A DNA stretch of 64,000 bases from Mesorhizobium ciceri WSM4083 (GTDB taxonomy: Bacteria; Pseudomonadota; Alphaproteobacteria; Rhizobiales; Rhizobiaceae): the NCBI RefSeq assembly GCF_000519305.1, contig NZ_JAFG01000004.1:682001-746000 (forward strand), written 5' to 3'. Position 1 is the stretch's first letter; each line of letters begins with the position of its first letter. Shown one piece after another: positions 34,717-42,784 of the stretch. The position numbers were made by a program, and so were the translations under genes. Below the pieces are notes generated by a model. That model was not told where the DNA came from. It was given only the letters and a program-made list of their open reading frames with translations, and searched no databases.

Positions 34717-35817
34717 ATGCAGATGGTCATTTTCGGTCTTACCGTCACGTCTTCATGGGGTAACGGACATGCCACCTTGTGGAGGGGACTGATCCGAGCC
34801 CTCGCTCGGCGCGGCTGGTCCATTACCTTCTTCGAACGCGACACACCCTACTATGCCGGAACGCGCGATCTTGATCATCTGGACGGCGGCAACGTCGTGC
34901 TCTACCCGGACTGGGAGGACATCCGCCGGGTCGCGGAGCAAACGATCAAGCAATCGGATGTCGTGATCGTCACCTCTTATTGTCCCGACGCCGTGGACGC
35001 CTCGCGGCTGGCGCTGCAGGCAGGCCGCGGACTGCGTGTCTTCTACGATCTGGACACGCCGATCACGCTTGCCCGCATCGAACAAGGTGAGCGTCCACCC
35101 TATTTCGGCCCCGAGGGTCTTGCCGATTTCGACCTCGTCCTGAGCTACACAGGCGGCTCGGCGGTCGACGCGCTGAAGACGGTTCTGGGCGCGCGTCACG
35201 TGGTGCCGCTCTATGGGCATGTCGATCCGGATCAACACCGGCCGGCTACGCCGCGGACCGAGTTCAAGGCCGATCTATCCTATCTCGGAACCTACGCGCC
35301 AGATCGCCAGGCGGCCGTCGAGAATCTGCTGGTTCGCCCAGCTGCGCGCTTGCCGGACCAGCGCTTCATCATCGGCGGCGCACAATATCCGCAGGAATTC
35401 CCGTGGAGCGACAACATCTTCTTCGTCAGGCACCTTCCGCCGGCCGATCACCCGGCGTTTTTCTCATCCTCTCGTCTGACACTGAACGTCACCCGCGAGG
35501 CGATGGCACAAAAGGGCTGGTGCCCTTCAGGCCGGTTGTTCGAAGCAGCGGCATGTGGGGTGCCTATCGTAACCGACACCTGGCCGGGCCTAAGCAGCTT
35601 CTTCGAACCCGGCCGCGAGATCCTGCTGGCCCACGACACCGATGACGTGGTCGCGGCGCTCGCCTTACCCGCAGGAGAACTCGACGCCATCAAAACCCGT
35701 GCGCGCCAACGGGTCCTCGACGAACACACCTCTGCCCGGCGCGCGGCGGAGCTGGACCAGATTCTAAACGACGCCTTTCAAAGATCCCCCGGCGAACCGA
35801 TGATGGAAGCAGTCTGA
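34717..35817 (+). CDS. CgeB-like glycosyltransferase (copy 4)
   Basis: 366 residues. Paralogue of 28644: SSWGNGHATLWRGLIRALAR, FDLVLSYTGGSAVDALKTVL, DLSYLGTYAPDRQAAVENLL, PWSDNIFFVRHLPPADHPAF and RLFEAAACGVPIVTDTWPGL occur in the same order. It lies 14 bases after the phosphatase gene and shares one base with the nucleotidyltransferase start (TGATG). Cytoplasmic GT-B protein; the sugar is unknown. Confidence 0.78.
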   Translation: MQMVIFGLTVTSSWGNGHATLWRGLIRALARRGWSITFFERDTPYYAGTRDLDHLDGGNVVLYPDWEDIRRVAEQTIKQSDVVIVTSYCPDAVDASRLALQAGRGLRVFYDLDTPITLARIEQGERPPYFGPEGLADFDLVLSYTGGSAVDALKTVLGARHVVPLYGHVDPDQHRPATPRTEFKADLSYLGTYAPDRQAAVENLLVRPAARLPDQRFIIGGAQYPQEFPWSDNIFFVRHLPPADHPAFFSSSRLTLNVTREAMAQKGWCPSGRLFEAAACGVPIVTDTWPGLSSFFEPGREILLAHDTDDVVAALALPAGELDAIKTRARQRVLDEHTSARRAAELDQILNDAFQRSPGEPMMEAV

Positions 35818-36620
35818 TGTTGGGCATTGTGCCCGCTGCCGGGCGCGGCAGCCGCATTCAACCGCTCGGCTTCTCGAAAGAGCTGCTGCCGGTCGGCAGT
35901 CGGATCGATGGACAGACGGAGCGTCCCTGCGCGGTGAGCGAGTACCTGGTGCGGCGGATGGTGCGCGCCGGCGTCGACAAGATCTGTTTCATCATCGGAT
36001 CCGGCAAATCCGACATTCTCGAATATTACGCCGCCGGCTATGGTGACGCTGCGGCTCTCTTCGTGGTGCAGCCCAATCCCGTTGGACTTTGCGATGCGAT
36101 TTTTCGGGCAGCGCCTCTCGTCGCGCCCGACGAGACGGCTTTGATCGGTTTGCCCGATACGATCTGGTTCCCCGAGGACGGCTTCTCGTGCCTGCCCGAC
36201 AGTTCCCTCTCGTTCCTGCTCTTTCCGGTGGACCGCCCGGAATTTTTCGATGCCGTGGTTCTCGACGAGAGAGATCGGGTGAAGGAAATCCAGGTCAAGC
36301 GGCAAGACGCTGCCACGAACTGGATCTGGGGGGCGTTCAAGATGCCGGGCCGGACCTTGCACCAGTTGGCGGCACTGTGGCGCGAGCGGGACTGCCGCGA
36401 CGAATATATCGGCACCCTGATTAACGCCTATCTGGCAGCCGGCGGTGAGGCCCATGGCGTCAAGGCTGGGTCCGCCTATGTCGATGTCGGCACGTTCAAC
36501 GGCTATCGCACGGCTCTGCGGCTGCTCGAGGACGGCGCGGCACCCGTCCATCACCAACCCGCCACGGTTACGCCAGTTGCCCGTTCGCATGTGCCCGTCG
36601 TTCCCGGCGAAGGAGCCTGA
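35817..36620 (+). CDS. Sugar-phosphate nucleotidyltransferase
   Basis: 267 residues, nucleotidyltransferase of the glucose-1-phosphate thymidylyl/uridylyl type. The NTP loop is IVPAAGRGSRIQPLGFSKEL with the essential Lys of the SKELLPV block. VRRMVRAGVDKICFIIG and ALIGLPDTIWFPEDGF (metal Asp) follow. It makes a nucleotide-sugar donor, probably for the epimerases and transferases of the cluster. An inositol-phosphate cytidylyltransferase is another possibility given ino1 two genes upstream. Overlaps the previous gene by one base. Confidence 0.82.
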   Translation: MLGIVPAAGRGSRIQPLGFSKELLPVGSRIDGQTERPCAVSEYLVRRMVRAGVDKICFIIGSGKSDILEYYAAGYGDAAALFVVQPNPVGLCDAIFRAAPLVAPDETALIGLPDTIWFPEDGFSCLPDSSLSFLLFPVDRPEFFDAVVLDERDRVKEIQVKRQDAATNWIWGAFKMPGRTLHQLAALWRERDCRDEYIGTLINAYLAAGGEAHGVKAGSAYVDVGTFNGYRTALRLLEDGAAPVHHQPATVTPVARSHVPVVPGEGA

Positions 36621-36622
36621 TC

Positions 36623-37384
36623 ATGCTGCATTCCCATGCCGAAATCCGTCGCCGTATCGATGCTCTCGGCCCGTGGTTCCACAACATGGAACTGGCCGGT
36701 GTCGAAACCGCTCCCAACCATTTTCTCGGCAATTATCCGCTGATCAAATGGCGCAAATTCGCCGAGGCCATTCCCGCGGATCTGACAGGTAAGACGGTGT
36801 TGGATATCGGCTGCAATGCCGGTTTCTATTCCATCGAGATGAAACGGCGAGGTGCCGCCCGTGTCCTCGGCATCGATTTCGATGAAGCCTATCTGGCGCA
36901 GGCCCGCTTTGCCGCCGAGATCGCCAATTGCGAGATCGAATTCCAGAAACTGTCGGTCTACGACGTCGGCGCCCTGCGCGAAACATTCGATATCGTGCTG
37001 TTCATGGGGGTGCTTTATCACTTGCGCCACCCCTTGCTCGCGCTCGACCTTATCCGTGAGCATGTCGCCGGTGATTTGATGATCTTCCAGTCGATGCAGC
37101 GTGGCAGCACAGATCTGCCCGAGATGGAAGAGAACTATCATTTCTGGACCCATGACCTGTTCGACCGACCGGAATTTCCCAAGCTCCATTTCATCGAGCA
37201 CCGCTATGCCGATGATCCGACCAACTGGTGGATACCCAACCGCGCCTGCACCGAAGCGATGCTGCGCAGCGCCGGATTTGAAATCGTCCTGCATCCGGAG
37301 CAGGAGGTCTATTTCTGCCGCGCCGCCGGCGACGCGGCCAGTGGCGGTCCCGTCTACCCCTCGAAAGGACAGCGCCATGATTGA
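36623..37384 (+). CDS. SAM-dependent methyltransferase (CmoB-like, cluster-associated)
   Basis: 253 residues. SAM-binding VLDIGCNAGFYSIEMKRRGA, then VLGIDFDEAYLAQARFA, then FDIVLFMGVLYHLRHPLLAL, as in CmoB/DUF1698-type methyltransferases. The final part with WWIPNRACTEAMLRSAGFEI is shared by that branch. I recall the type from conserved sugar loci that also carry B12/rSAM proteins, which fits here, but cannot check. Probably methylates a sugar hydroxyl or carboxyl. The downstream gene starts inside its last codons (eight-base overlap). Confidence 0.78.
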   Translation: MLHSHAEIRRRIDALGPWFHNMELAGVETAPNHFLGNYPLIKWRKFAEAIPADLTGKTVLDIGCNAGFYSIEMKRRGAARVLGIDFDEAYLAQARFAAEIANCEIEFQKLSVYDVGALRETFDIVLFMGVLYHLRHPLLALDLIREHVAGDLMIFQSMQRGSTDLPEMEENYHFWTHDLFDRPEFPKLHFIEHRYADDPTNWWIPNRACTEAMLRSAGFEIVLHPEQEVYFCRAAGDAASGGPVYPSKGQRHD

Positions 37385-38309
37385 AGCCGCGATGATCTGG
37401 AACGAGCCCAACAACAAATCGCATTGGGATCCCGAGCTCGACCCCGATTGGAGCCGCTTTGCCAGGATGGCGATACTGTCGGCGGACGCAATCGCATCTG
37501 AAAACCCGGCTTTGACCAAAGTGCTCGGTGGCATCTCGCCGATAGACCCGGGGTTCATCACCCGCATGAAGGAATTCGGCGTGCTGGATCATGTCGATGC
37601 CGTCGCCGTGCACGGCTTTCCCCTCGACTGGAACCTTTGGCAGATCCAGGAATGGCCGCAGAAGATCGGCGAGATCGCTGCCGTCACCGACCTTCCCATC
37701 TGGGTCAGCGAAGTCGGCGTATCGACCTTCGGCGCCGAGGAAATCCAGGTCTGGGGGCTCAAGCGCACAGCTGAATTGCTGCTCGGCAACGCACCACGCA
37801 TCCAGTGGTACAGCCTCTACGATCTTCCGCGTGAATGGGAAGCAACGACGCGTCACCGCGAAGCCGAGGGCTCCTCTTATTACCGGCATTTCCATATGGG
37901 GCTGCTGCGCCAGGACGGCACGCCAAAGCCCGCGCTGGAGGAATTCCTGCGCTATACACCCGCAATGGGACTGGTGCAGTGGTTTCATTTCGAAGATCCT
38001 CGGCTGGACGATGCCGTCGCCTGGATGAAGCGGCTGGGTGTCACCAATATGCGTACCGGGCTTTCCTGGGCGGACAGCTTTCGGCCGAATGCGCTGGACT
38101 GGTTCGACCGGCAGATGGATGCACTCGCCGATTTCGACGTGACGGTCACCTTCTGCTTCACACCTCAGCACCGCGGAATGATGCCCCACCACACCAGCCC
38201 GCCGCTGGTGCCGGAGGAGTTCGCGGAATTCTGCTCAACCATGATCCGCCGCTATGCGTCCGGGATGACATCCGCCTCGCTCCCCACGCAGCGGGCCTCG
38301 GCCGCGTGA
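37377..38309 (+). CDS. Glycosidase-like TIM barrel with circularly permuted order
   Basis: 310 residues. It begins at the acid/base motif (IWNEPNN, Glu10) that normally ends strand 4 of a clan-A glycosidase. It continues through strand 6 (VDAVAVHGFPLDWN), the nucleophile strand 7 (PIWVSEVGVSTFG, Glu112) and strand 8 (IQWYSLYDLP). Only then do strands 1 to 3 appear: LVQWFHFED near residue 200, LGVTNMRTGLSWADS near 220, FDVTVTFCFTP near 253, then the helix FAEFCSTMIRRYA that usually leads into strand 4. All eight strands are present once, in permuted order, so this does not look like a truncation. No signal peptide. Substrate unknown. Confidence 0.72.
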   Translation: MIEAAMIWNEPNNKSHWDPELDPDWSRFARMAILSADAIASENPALTKVLGGISPIDPGFITRMKEFGVLDHVDAVAVHGFPLDWNLWQIQEWPQKIGEIAAVTDLPIWVSEVGVSTFGAEEIQVWGLKRTAELLLGNAPRIQWYSLYDLPREWEATTRHREAEGSSYYRHFHMGLLRQDGTPKPALEEFLRYTPAMGLVQWFHFEDPRLDDAVAWMKRLGVTNMRTGLSWADSFRPNALDWFDRQMDALADFDVTVTFCFTPQHRGMMPHHTSPPLVPEEFAEFCSTMIRRYASGMTSASLPTQRASAA

Positions 38310-38315
38310 ATTGCC

Positions 38316-39464
38316 ATGCTGCCCATGCATCAGATGCCGGACTTCGCGACGCCGTTGACAGATGGAGATGCGACGCAAGGCACCGGGACGCGACCGGGCG
38401 AGACACTCACCGTTCTCAATGTCGCCTACCCTCTCGCGCCCGTCGGACCTGACGCTGTCGGCGGTGCCGAACAGGTTCTGTCGATGCTCGATCGGGCACT
38501 GGTTCACGCCGGTCATCGATCTATCGTCATTGGTTGCCGTGGCTCCAGCGCGAGCGGCACGCTTGTGGAAATACCGGCCGAAAACGGCATGCTCGACGAG
38601 GCGGCGAAGCGCCGCGCGCAACAGGCCCATCGCAAAGCAATCGCCGCTGCCCGCGCCCGATGGCCCATCGACGTGGTTCATCTGCACGGCATCGATTTCG
38701 ACGCTTATCTTCCCGACGATGGTCCGACCCTGGTGAGCCTCCACCTGCCATTGGATTGGTATCCGGCCGCGGCATTGTGCCCGACGCGCGGTGACCTCTG
38801 GCTTCATGCGGTCTCGCCCAGCCAGCAGAAAACCGCGCCACCAGGCGCCAGGCTGGCGGCGCCGATTCCGAACGGCGTCGACATCGAAGCACTAAACCTG
38901 CCGCAGCCGAAGCGCGACTTTGCCCTTGTTCTAAGCCGGGTTTGCCCGGAAAAGGGCATTCACCTGGCGCTCGATGCGGCCAAACAGGCAGGCGTTCCGC
39001 TGGTCATCGGCGGCAAGGTCTATCCCTACGAAACGCATACGCGGTACTTTCGCGACGAGGTCCAACCTCGCCTCGATGGCCGCCGCCGCTTCCTTGGCCC
39101 GCTCGGCTTCACCGCCAAGCGACGCTTTCTCAACGCAGCGCGCTGCCTGGTCATTCCGAGCCTCGCAGCCGAAACCAGCTCGCTTGTGGCCATGGAGGCC
39201 CTCGCCTGCGGCACCCCGGTGGTCGCCTTTCCAAATGGTGCGCTTCCCGATGTCATAGAGCACGGCAGAACGGGCTTTCTCGTCGATACGGTCGACGAGA
39301 TGGCCCAAGCCATTCTTGCGGCGTCCAGCTTGGATGCCGAGGCATGCAGGGCCGAAGCGCGACGGCGGTTTTCGCTGGAACGGATGATCTCGTCTTACAT
39401 GGATTCCTATCAGGCGCTGGCACAGCTTGGCACTGGCCGCTGGCGCTTCGCAGCGACGCTGTGA
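38316..39464 (+). CDS. Glycosyltransferase family 4 (second)
   Basis: 382 residues. N-terminal VLNVAYPLAPVGPDAVGGAE is the Gly-rich acceptor-side loop (the GGxE seen in MshA/sucrose-synthase-like GT4s); VVHLHGIDFDAY, FALVLSRVCPEKGIHLALDA and SLAAETSSLVAMEALACGTP with GALPDVIEHGRTGFLV are the donor-side blocks. It begins six bases after the glycosidase-like gene. The N-terminus to residue 30 is a disordered extension. With ino1 in the same operon, a transferase acting on an inositol phosphate is conceivable. Confidence 0.85.
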   Translation: MLPMHQMPDFATPLTDGDATQGTGTRPGETLTVLNVAYPLAPVGPDAVGGAEQVLSMLDRALVHAGHRSIVIGCRGSSASGTLVEIPAENGMLDEAAKRRAQQAHRKAIAAARARWPIDVVHLHGIDFDAYLPDDGPTLVSLHLPLDWYPAAALCPTRGDLWLHAVSPSQQKTAPPGARLAAPIPNGVDIEALNLPQPKRDFALVLSRVCPEKGIHLALDAAKQAGVPLVIGGKVYPYETHTRYFRDEVQPRLDGRRRFLGPLGFTAKRRFLNAARCLVIPSLAAETSSLVAMEALACGTPVVAFPNGALPDVIEHGRTGFLVDTVDEMAQAILAASSLDAEACRAEARRRFSLERMISSYMDSYQALAQLGTGRWRFAATL

Positions 39465-40444
39465 GCCAAGCTGTGCTGCGCAGCAAAATCATCGGTGACC
39501 TCGCACAATTCGACGCCTTGACGCCGCACTGGTGGAAACTGTGGCAGCAGAGTCCCTCGGCGACGCCGTTTCAATCTCCCGCCTGGCTGGTGCCATGGTG
39601 GCACGCATTCGCACCCGGTGAACTGGCGACGGTCGCGGTCTGGCGCGGCGGCGATCTGGTCGGTCTGGCGCCGCTTTACCTCGAGCATGGGACGGCCGGT
39701 TCGAAGCTGCTTCCGGTCGGCATTTCGCTCAGCGACTATCTGGACATTCTGGCTGTCCCTGGGATCGAAGCCGAGGTTGTCGCCATCGTCGTCGAGTCGA
39801 TCCTCTCGATCGGGTGGGCGCAATGGATCTTGTCGGACTTGCCGCAGGACAGCGTCGCCCTAGCGATGACACATCCCGAGATGGATCGGCCGGCCGCCCA
39901 TGCCGCCTGCCCCGTGCTCGCCCTCGTCGGCGACGAAACGCTTGCAAGCTGCGTCCCCGCAAGACGCAGACGCCAGTTGCGTCGGGCGCGCCAGGCCGCA
40001 TCAAGATGCGGCCGCATCGCGTTGTCGGCAAGCGGCAGTCCGCAAACCTTCCTCGATCAATTGATCCGCCTGCACAATGTGCGCTGGGCCGAACACGGAG
40101 GCGGTGTGTTGGCCAACGCCGCCGTCGAGCAATTCCATCGGCTCTCACTTCCCTTGCTCGACGCTCACGGTCTGGTGCGATGCTGGCTGTTCGCGATCGA
40201 TGGCGGAACCGTCGGCGCCTATTACGGATTTCACCACCGCGGCCGTGCCTATGCCTATCTCGGCGGCTTCGACCCTGCCTATGCCGAGGAGAGCCCAGGC
40301 GCGATCCTGATTGGCCACGCAATCGCGGAAGCGATCCGCGAAGATGCGCGCGAGTTCGATTTCCTGCGCGGCCAGGAGGCCTACAAATATGGCTGGGGCG
40401 CCGTCGACAGGTGGACGATGCGCAGGGTCTGGACGCGGAGTTGA
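39461..40444 (+). CDS. FemAB/GNAT-like acyltransferase
   Basis: 327 residues. It shows the two-lobed pattern of FemAB-like GNAT proteins (BioF2-type acetyltransferase): WWKLWQQSPSATPFQSPAWL, SLSDYLDILAVPG, ARRRRQLRRARQAASRCG, then the acyl-CoA lobe with AYYGFHHRGRAYAYLGGFDP and FDFLRGQEAYKYGWG. The family transfers acyl or aminoacyl groups in cell-surface and sugar biosynthesis. The GTG start at 39461 overlaps the previous stop by four bases. It probably decorates a sugar; the acyl group is unknown. Confidence 0.75.
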   Translation: MSQAVLRSKIIGDLAQFDALTPHWWKLWQQSPSATPFQSPAWLVPWWHAFAPGELATVAVWRGGDLVGLAPLYLEHGTAGSKLLPVGISLSDYLDILAVPGIEAEVVAIVVESILSIGWAQWILSDLPQDSVALAMTHPEMDRPAAHAACPVLALVGDETLASCVPARRRRQLRRARQAASRCGRIALSASGSPQTFLDQLIRLHNVRWAEHGGGVLANAAVEQFHRLSLPLLDAHGLVRCWLFAIDGGTVGAYYGFHHRGRAYAYLGGFDPAYAEESPGAILIGHAIAEAIREDAREFDFLRGQEAYKYGWGAVDRWTMRRVWTRS

Positions 40445-40447
40445 TGC

Positions 40448-41362
40448 ATGAGTGTAACCGCACCGAAAGCCGCCCGGCGCACGACATCGGTCAGGCTGGC
40501 GGTTGAAGACTGCATGGCCGATGGCATTTGCGCCGAAAGTGTTCTCGTCAGGCTGGCGCTCCACCTGCCGCCCACAATTGGAGCGGCGGAATTGGCGGAG
40601 GTCGTGCTGAAGGTCCAGCCGGCGGATGCCGGCGACGCAGCAAGGCTGCGAAAGGTCGCCGGACTGCTGCGCTGCAGACCAGACGTCTTTGCCGTGTTGC
40701 GAGCGACGGGCGGCGCCGTTCGGCATGAGCGCGATGAGGACGAGACCAATGTCGCTGTCGTCATGCGGCTGGCCTCCAGCTTCGATGCCGCGGCAGCGAT
40801 TTCGGGAGCCGCGAGTGTCCAACTGGCATCCCTCGGCGATGAGGAAAGGCTCACAGCCACGACCAACGAAATCGTTGCATGGCTGGAAGCGCGAGAATTC
40901 ACCGGAAGGGAACGGAGCATTCTCGACATCGGTTGCGGCATCGGCCGCTTCGAGCGTGCGCTGTGCAAATCCTTCAAACGGATGGTCGGCATCGACATAT
41001 CGTCGCGGATGATCTCCATCGCGTCCAAGCAATGCGCCCCGCTCGGCAATGTCGAGTTGCGACAAACCTCCGGTCTCGACCTGGTCGAATTCGACGATGC
41101 CAGTTTCGATTGCGTGCTGGCGGTCGACAGCTTTCCCTATCTGGTTCTGGCCGGCATGGCAGAGCGGCATTTCGAAGAAATTGCACGCGTTCTGAAACGG
41201 CCGGGCTGGCTCGCCTTGCTGAACTATTCCTATCGCGGATCACTTTTCTCAGACCGAGATGATATCGGCCGTCTGGCGCAAGCTCATCAATTGCGGGTTC
41301 TCATTGACGGTGAGAAGCCGTTTCGGTCATGGGATGGCAGCGCCTTTTTGCTCGCTCGGTGA
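40448..41362 (+). CDS. Class I SAM-dependent methyltransferase (last cluster gene)
   Basis: 304 residues. The C-terminal two-thirds is a methyltransferase: ILDIGCGIGRFERALC (SAM loop), MVGIDISSRMISIA (acidic loop), then FDCVLAVDSFPYLVLAG and EEIARVLKRPGWLALLNYSY. The first 130 residues are an extra helical domain of unknown fold with LPPTIGAAELAEVVLK. The stop is followed after three bases by a stress promoter for the next gene, so this closes the cluster. Confidence 0.82.
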   Translation: MSVTAPKAARRTTSVRLAVEDCMADGICAESVLVRLALHLPPTIGAAELAEVVLKVQPADAGDAARLRKVAGLLRCRPDVFAVLRATGGAVRHERDEDETNVAVVMRLASSFDAAAAISGAASVQLASLGDEERLTATTNEIVAWLEAREFTGRERSILDIGCGIGRFERALCKSFKRMVGIDISSRMISIASKQCAPLGNVELRQTSGLDLVEFDDASFDCVLAVDSFPYLVLAGMAERHFEEIARVLKRPGWLALLNYSYRGSLFSDRDDIGRLAQAHQLRVLIDGEKPFRSWDGSAFLLAR

Positions 41363-41365
41363 GAC

Positions 41366-41390
41366 GGAACATTACAGCGCGATGCCAGTT
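41366..41390 (+). promoter_or_regulatory. EcfG-type stress promoter (GGAAC-N16-AGTT)
   Basis: GGAAC 41366-41370, AGTT 41387-41390, spacing 16, 53 bases before the small gene at 41444. Confidence 0.55.
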
Positions 41391-41443
41391 CGGACTGCGA
41401 ACAAGGGGCACCGACGGGTGTCCTCGCTTCGAAGGAGGCTATC

Positions 41444-41662
41444 ATGGCATCTGGCGGTAAAAAACATTTCGGCCGCGGCAGTCATGGCAAGGGTGCCGGC
41501 GTCGGCGCAATGACCTCCCTGGAGAAGGACAAGATCGAAGAAAACGCGGTTTTGTCGAATCGCGACAAGAAGCAGCATGGCCAGGAGCGCGGGCTGGACG
41601 GCAAGCGGATCAAATCCGATCAATATCAGGATCACGCCACTAATCGATTGCCGAAGGACTGA
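41444..41662 (+). CDS. Hypothetical small basic stress-type protein
   Basis: 72 residues, hydrophilic, Gly/Lys/Asp-rich and likely disordered (GKKHFGRGSHGKGAGVGAMT, then LEKDKIEENAVLSNRDKKQH). AAGGAGG precedes the ATG. Not recognised, but its composition (no core, many charges) and its stress-type promoter recall small desiccation-linked hydrophilic proteins. Confidence 0.6.
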   Translation: MASGGKKHFGRGSHGKGAGVGAMTSLEKDKIEENAVLSNRDKKQHGQERGLDGKRIKSDQYQDHATNRLPKD

Positions 41663-41824
41663 ACGCCACCGCGCCGCGTCCATAGCCCGCGGCGACAAAG
41701 GAGGAGCAAGGAAATAAACCTGTGCAAGGGTCCGCTGGTGAGCTTCTCGGCGGTGGACACCGCCTTGTAAAGCCAGGCGCTTATCACCACACTAGCATCA
41801 AGGGACCGCTATCAAGAGAATGTG

Positions 41825-42001
41825 ATGTCTCGTTCGAGCGACGATACCACGGATCCGCATGTCGAGATGACAGTGGATCAGGAGATTGCTTCCCTGCTGG
41901 CCGCCATAGAGCAGGAAAAGATTCCAGACCGCCTGACCAAGCTGGCGATGGAACTGCAGGACGCACTCGTCCAGAAACGTCGGCGCGACGTGAAGAACTG
42001 A
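41825..42001 (+). CDS. nepR: NepR-like anti-sigma factor
   Basis: 58 residues: an unstructured start, then IASLLAAIEQEKIPDRLTKL followed by AMELQDALVQKRRRD. The core IPDRLxKLAMELQDAL is the NepR signature (IPERLxxLAxxLQxAL) that binds EcfG and, when PhyR is phosphorylated, the sigma mimic. ATG at 41825 (or the GTG just before at 41822); the ribosome site is weak. It faces ecfG with stops at 41999-42001 and 42004-42002, so the genes converge with no intervening base. In most rhizobia nepR and ecfG are in the same direction, so the arrangement is unusual. Confidence 0.82.
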   Translation: MSRSSDDTTDPHVEMTVDQEIASLLAAIEQEKIPDRLTKLAMELQDALVQKRRRDVKN

Positions 42002-42565
42002 CTATCTGCGGCTGTCGACCTCGACATCGAGCTGACCATCCGACAGCTGGTTTCTTCTCTCCATTAACGTCTCGAGCGAACTCTCTCCAAGGAATTCAAG
42101 GATATTGGCGCGCGCACGATTCAGGCGGCTTTTGACCGTCCCTACCGCGCAGCCGCATATGTCGGCGGTTTCCTCGTAGCTCACTCCCAAAACGCCGATC
42201 AGCATGAGCACCTCGCGTTGGTGTTCAGGCAGCCTTTGAATGGCGCCGTGAACTTCCTTGCTCTGAACAGTCCATTCCTGGGTGGCTTCCGAAATTGGCC
42301 TCGAAGAGGCGCAGTCGAGCAGGCCGGGCGCCTCCCGGGCAGCGATCTTGACCCGGGTGTAATAAGTGTTGCGCATGATGGTGAAGAGCCACGACTTCAT
42401 GCGTGTACCGGGTTCGAACTTGTCGATGTTGGCGAGACCCTTGGTCAGTGTCTCCTGCACGAGATCGTCGGCGTCGTCGGGGACGCGGCAGAAGGTGCGC
42501 GCGAATGCCCGCAGGGCAGGTATCAGGTCAACGATGGAAACTTCATTGGTTTCCTGGTCGGCCAA
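42002..42565 (-). CDS. ecfG: EcfG-family ECF sigma factor
   Basis: 187 residues from a TTG at 42565 with GGAGG seven bases upstream. Region 2: IPALRAFARTFCRVPDDADD, LVQETLTKGLANIDKFEPGT, KSWLFTIMRNTYYT. Region 4: LPEHQREVLMLIGVLGVSYE, ETADICGCAVGTVKSRLNRA. These are the EcfG-type general-stress sigma blocks. It would direct polymerase to GGAAC...GTT promoters, of which this window has many. The anti-sigma gene nepR faces it. The best match to an own promoter upstream (42633-42657) lacks the G of the -10, so autoregulation is uncertain. Confidence 0.88.
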   Translation of the reverse strand: MADQETNEVSIVDLIPALRAFARTFCRVPDDADDLVQETLTKGLANIDKFEPGTRMKSWLFTIMRNTYYTRVKIAAREAPGLLDCASSRPISEATQEWTVQSKEVHGAIQRLPEHQREVLMLIGVLGVSYEETADICGCAVGTVKSRLNRARANILEFLGESSLETLMERRNQLSDGQLDVEVDSRR

Positions 42566-42784
42566 AAGGCAGCCTCCGGATGACAATGGTCCAGCTCCCA
42601 GAAGAAAGAGTGTGTGAACGCAGCCCCAGCTAAATGCATGGACGTTTGGTTCGTTCCTCGTGCTGGAGACAACTCTTCATAAATTGTGCGCAGGCGGAGA
42701 TATCTGTCATCCGATCGCCGCTCACCATCTCCGCAACAGTCACCGCTCCTCCGACAGCGGTTTCTCAAGCGCCCATTTTTTACG

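Noticed and set aside
33006..39464. Idea that the cluster makes mycothiol itself
   Set aside because: Inositol-phosphate synthase, phosphatase and GT4 fit, but no deacetylase (MshB) or cysteine ligase (MshC) like gene is present.
21873..41362. Idea that the cluster makes an exopolysaccharide or O-antigen
   Set aside because: No Wzx, Wzy, ABC exporter, priming transferase or ligase is seen among the genes.
42633..42657. GGAAC-N16-CATT upstream of ecfG
   Set aside because: The -10 lacks the G of NGTT; autoregulation cannot be claimed.
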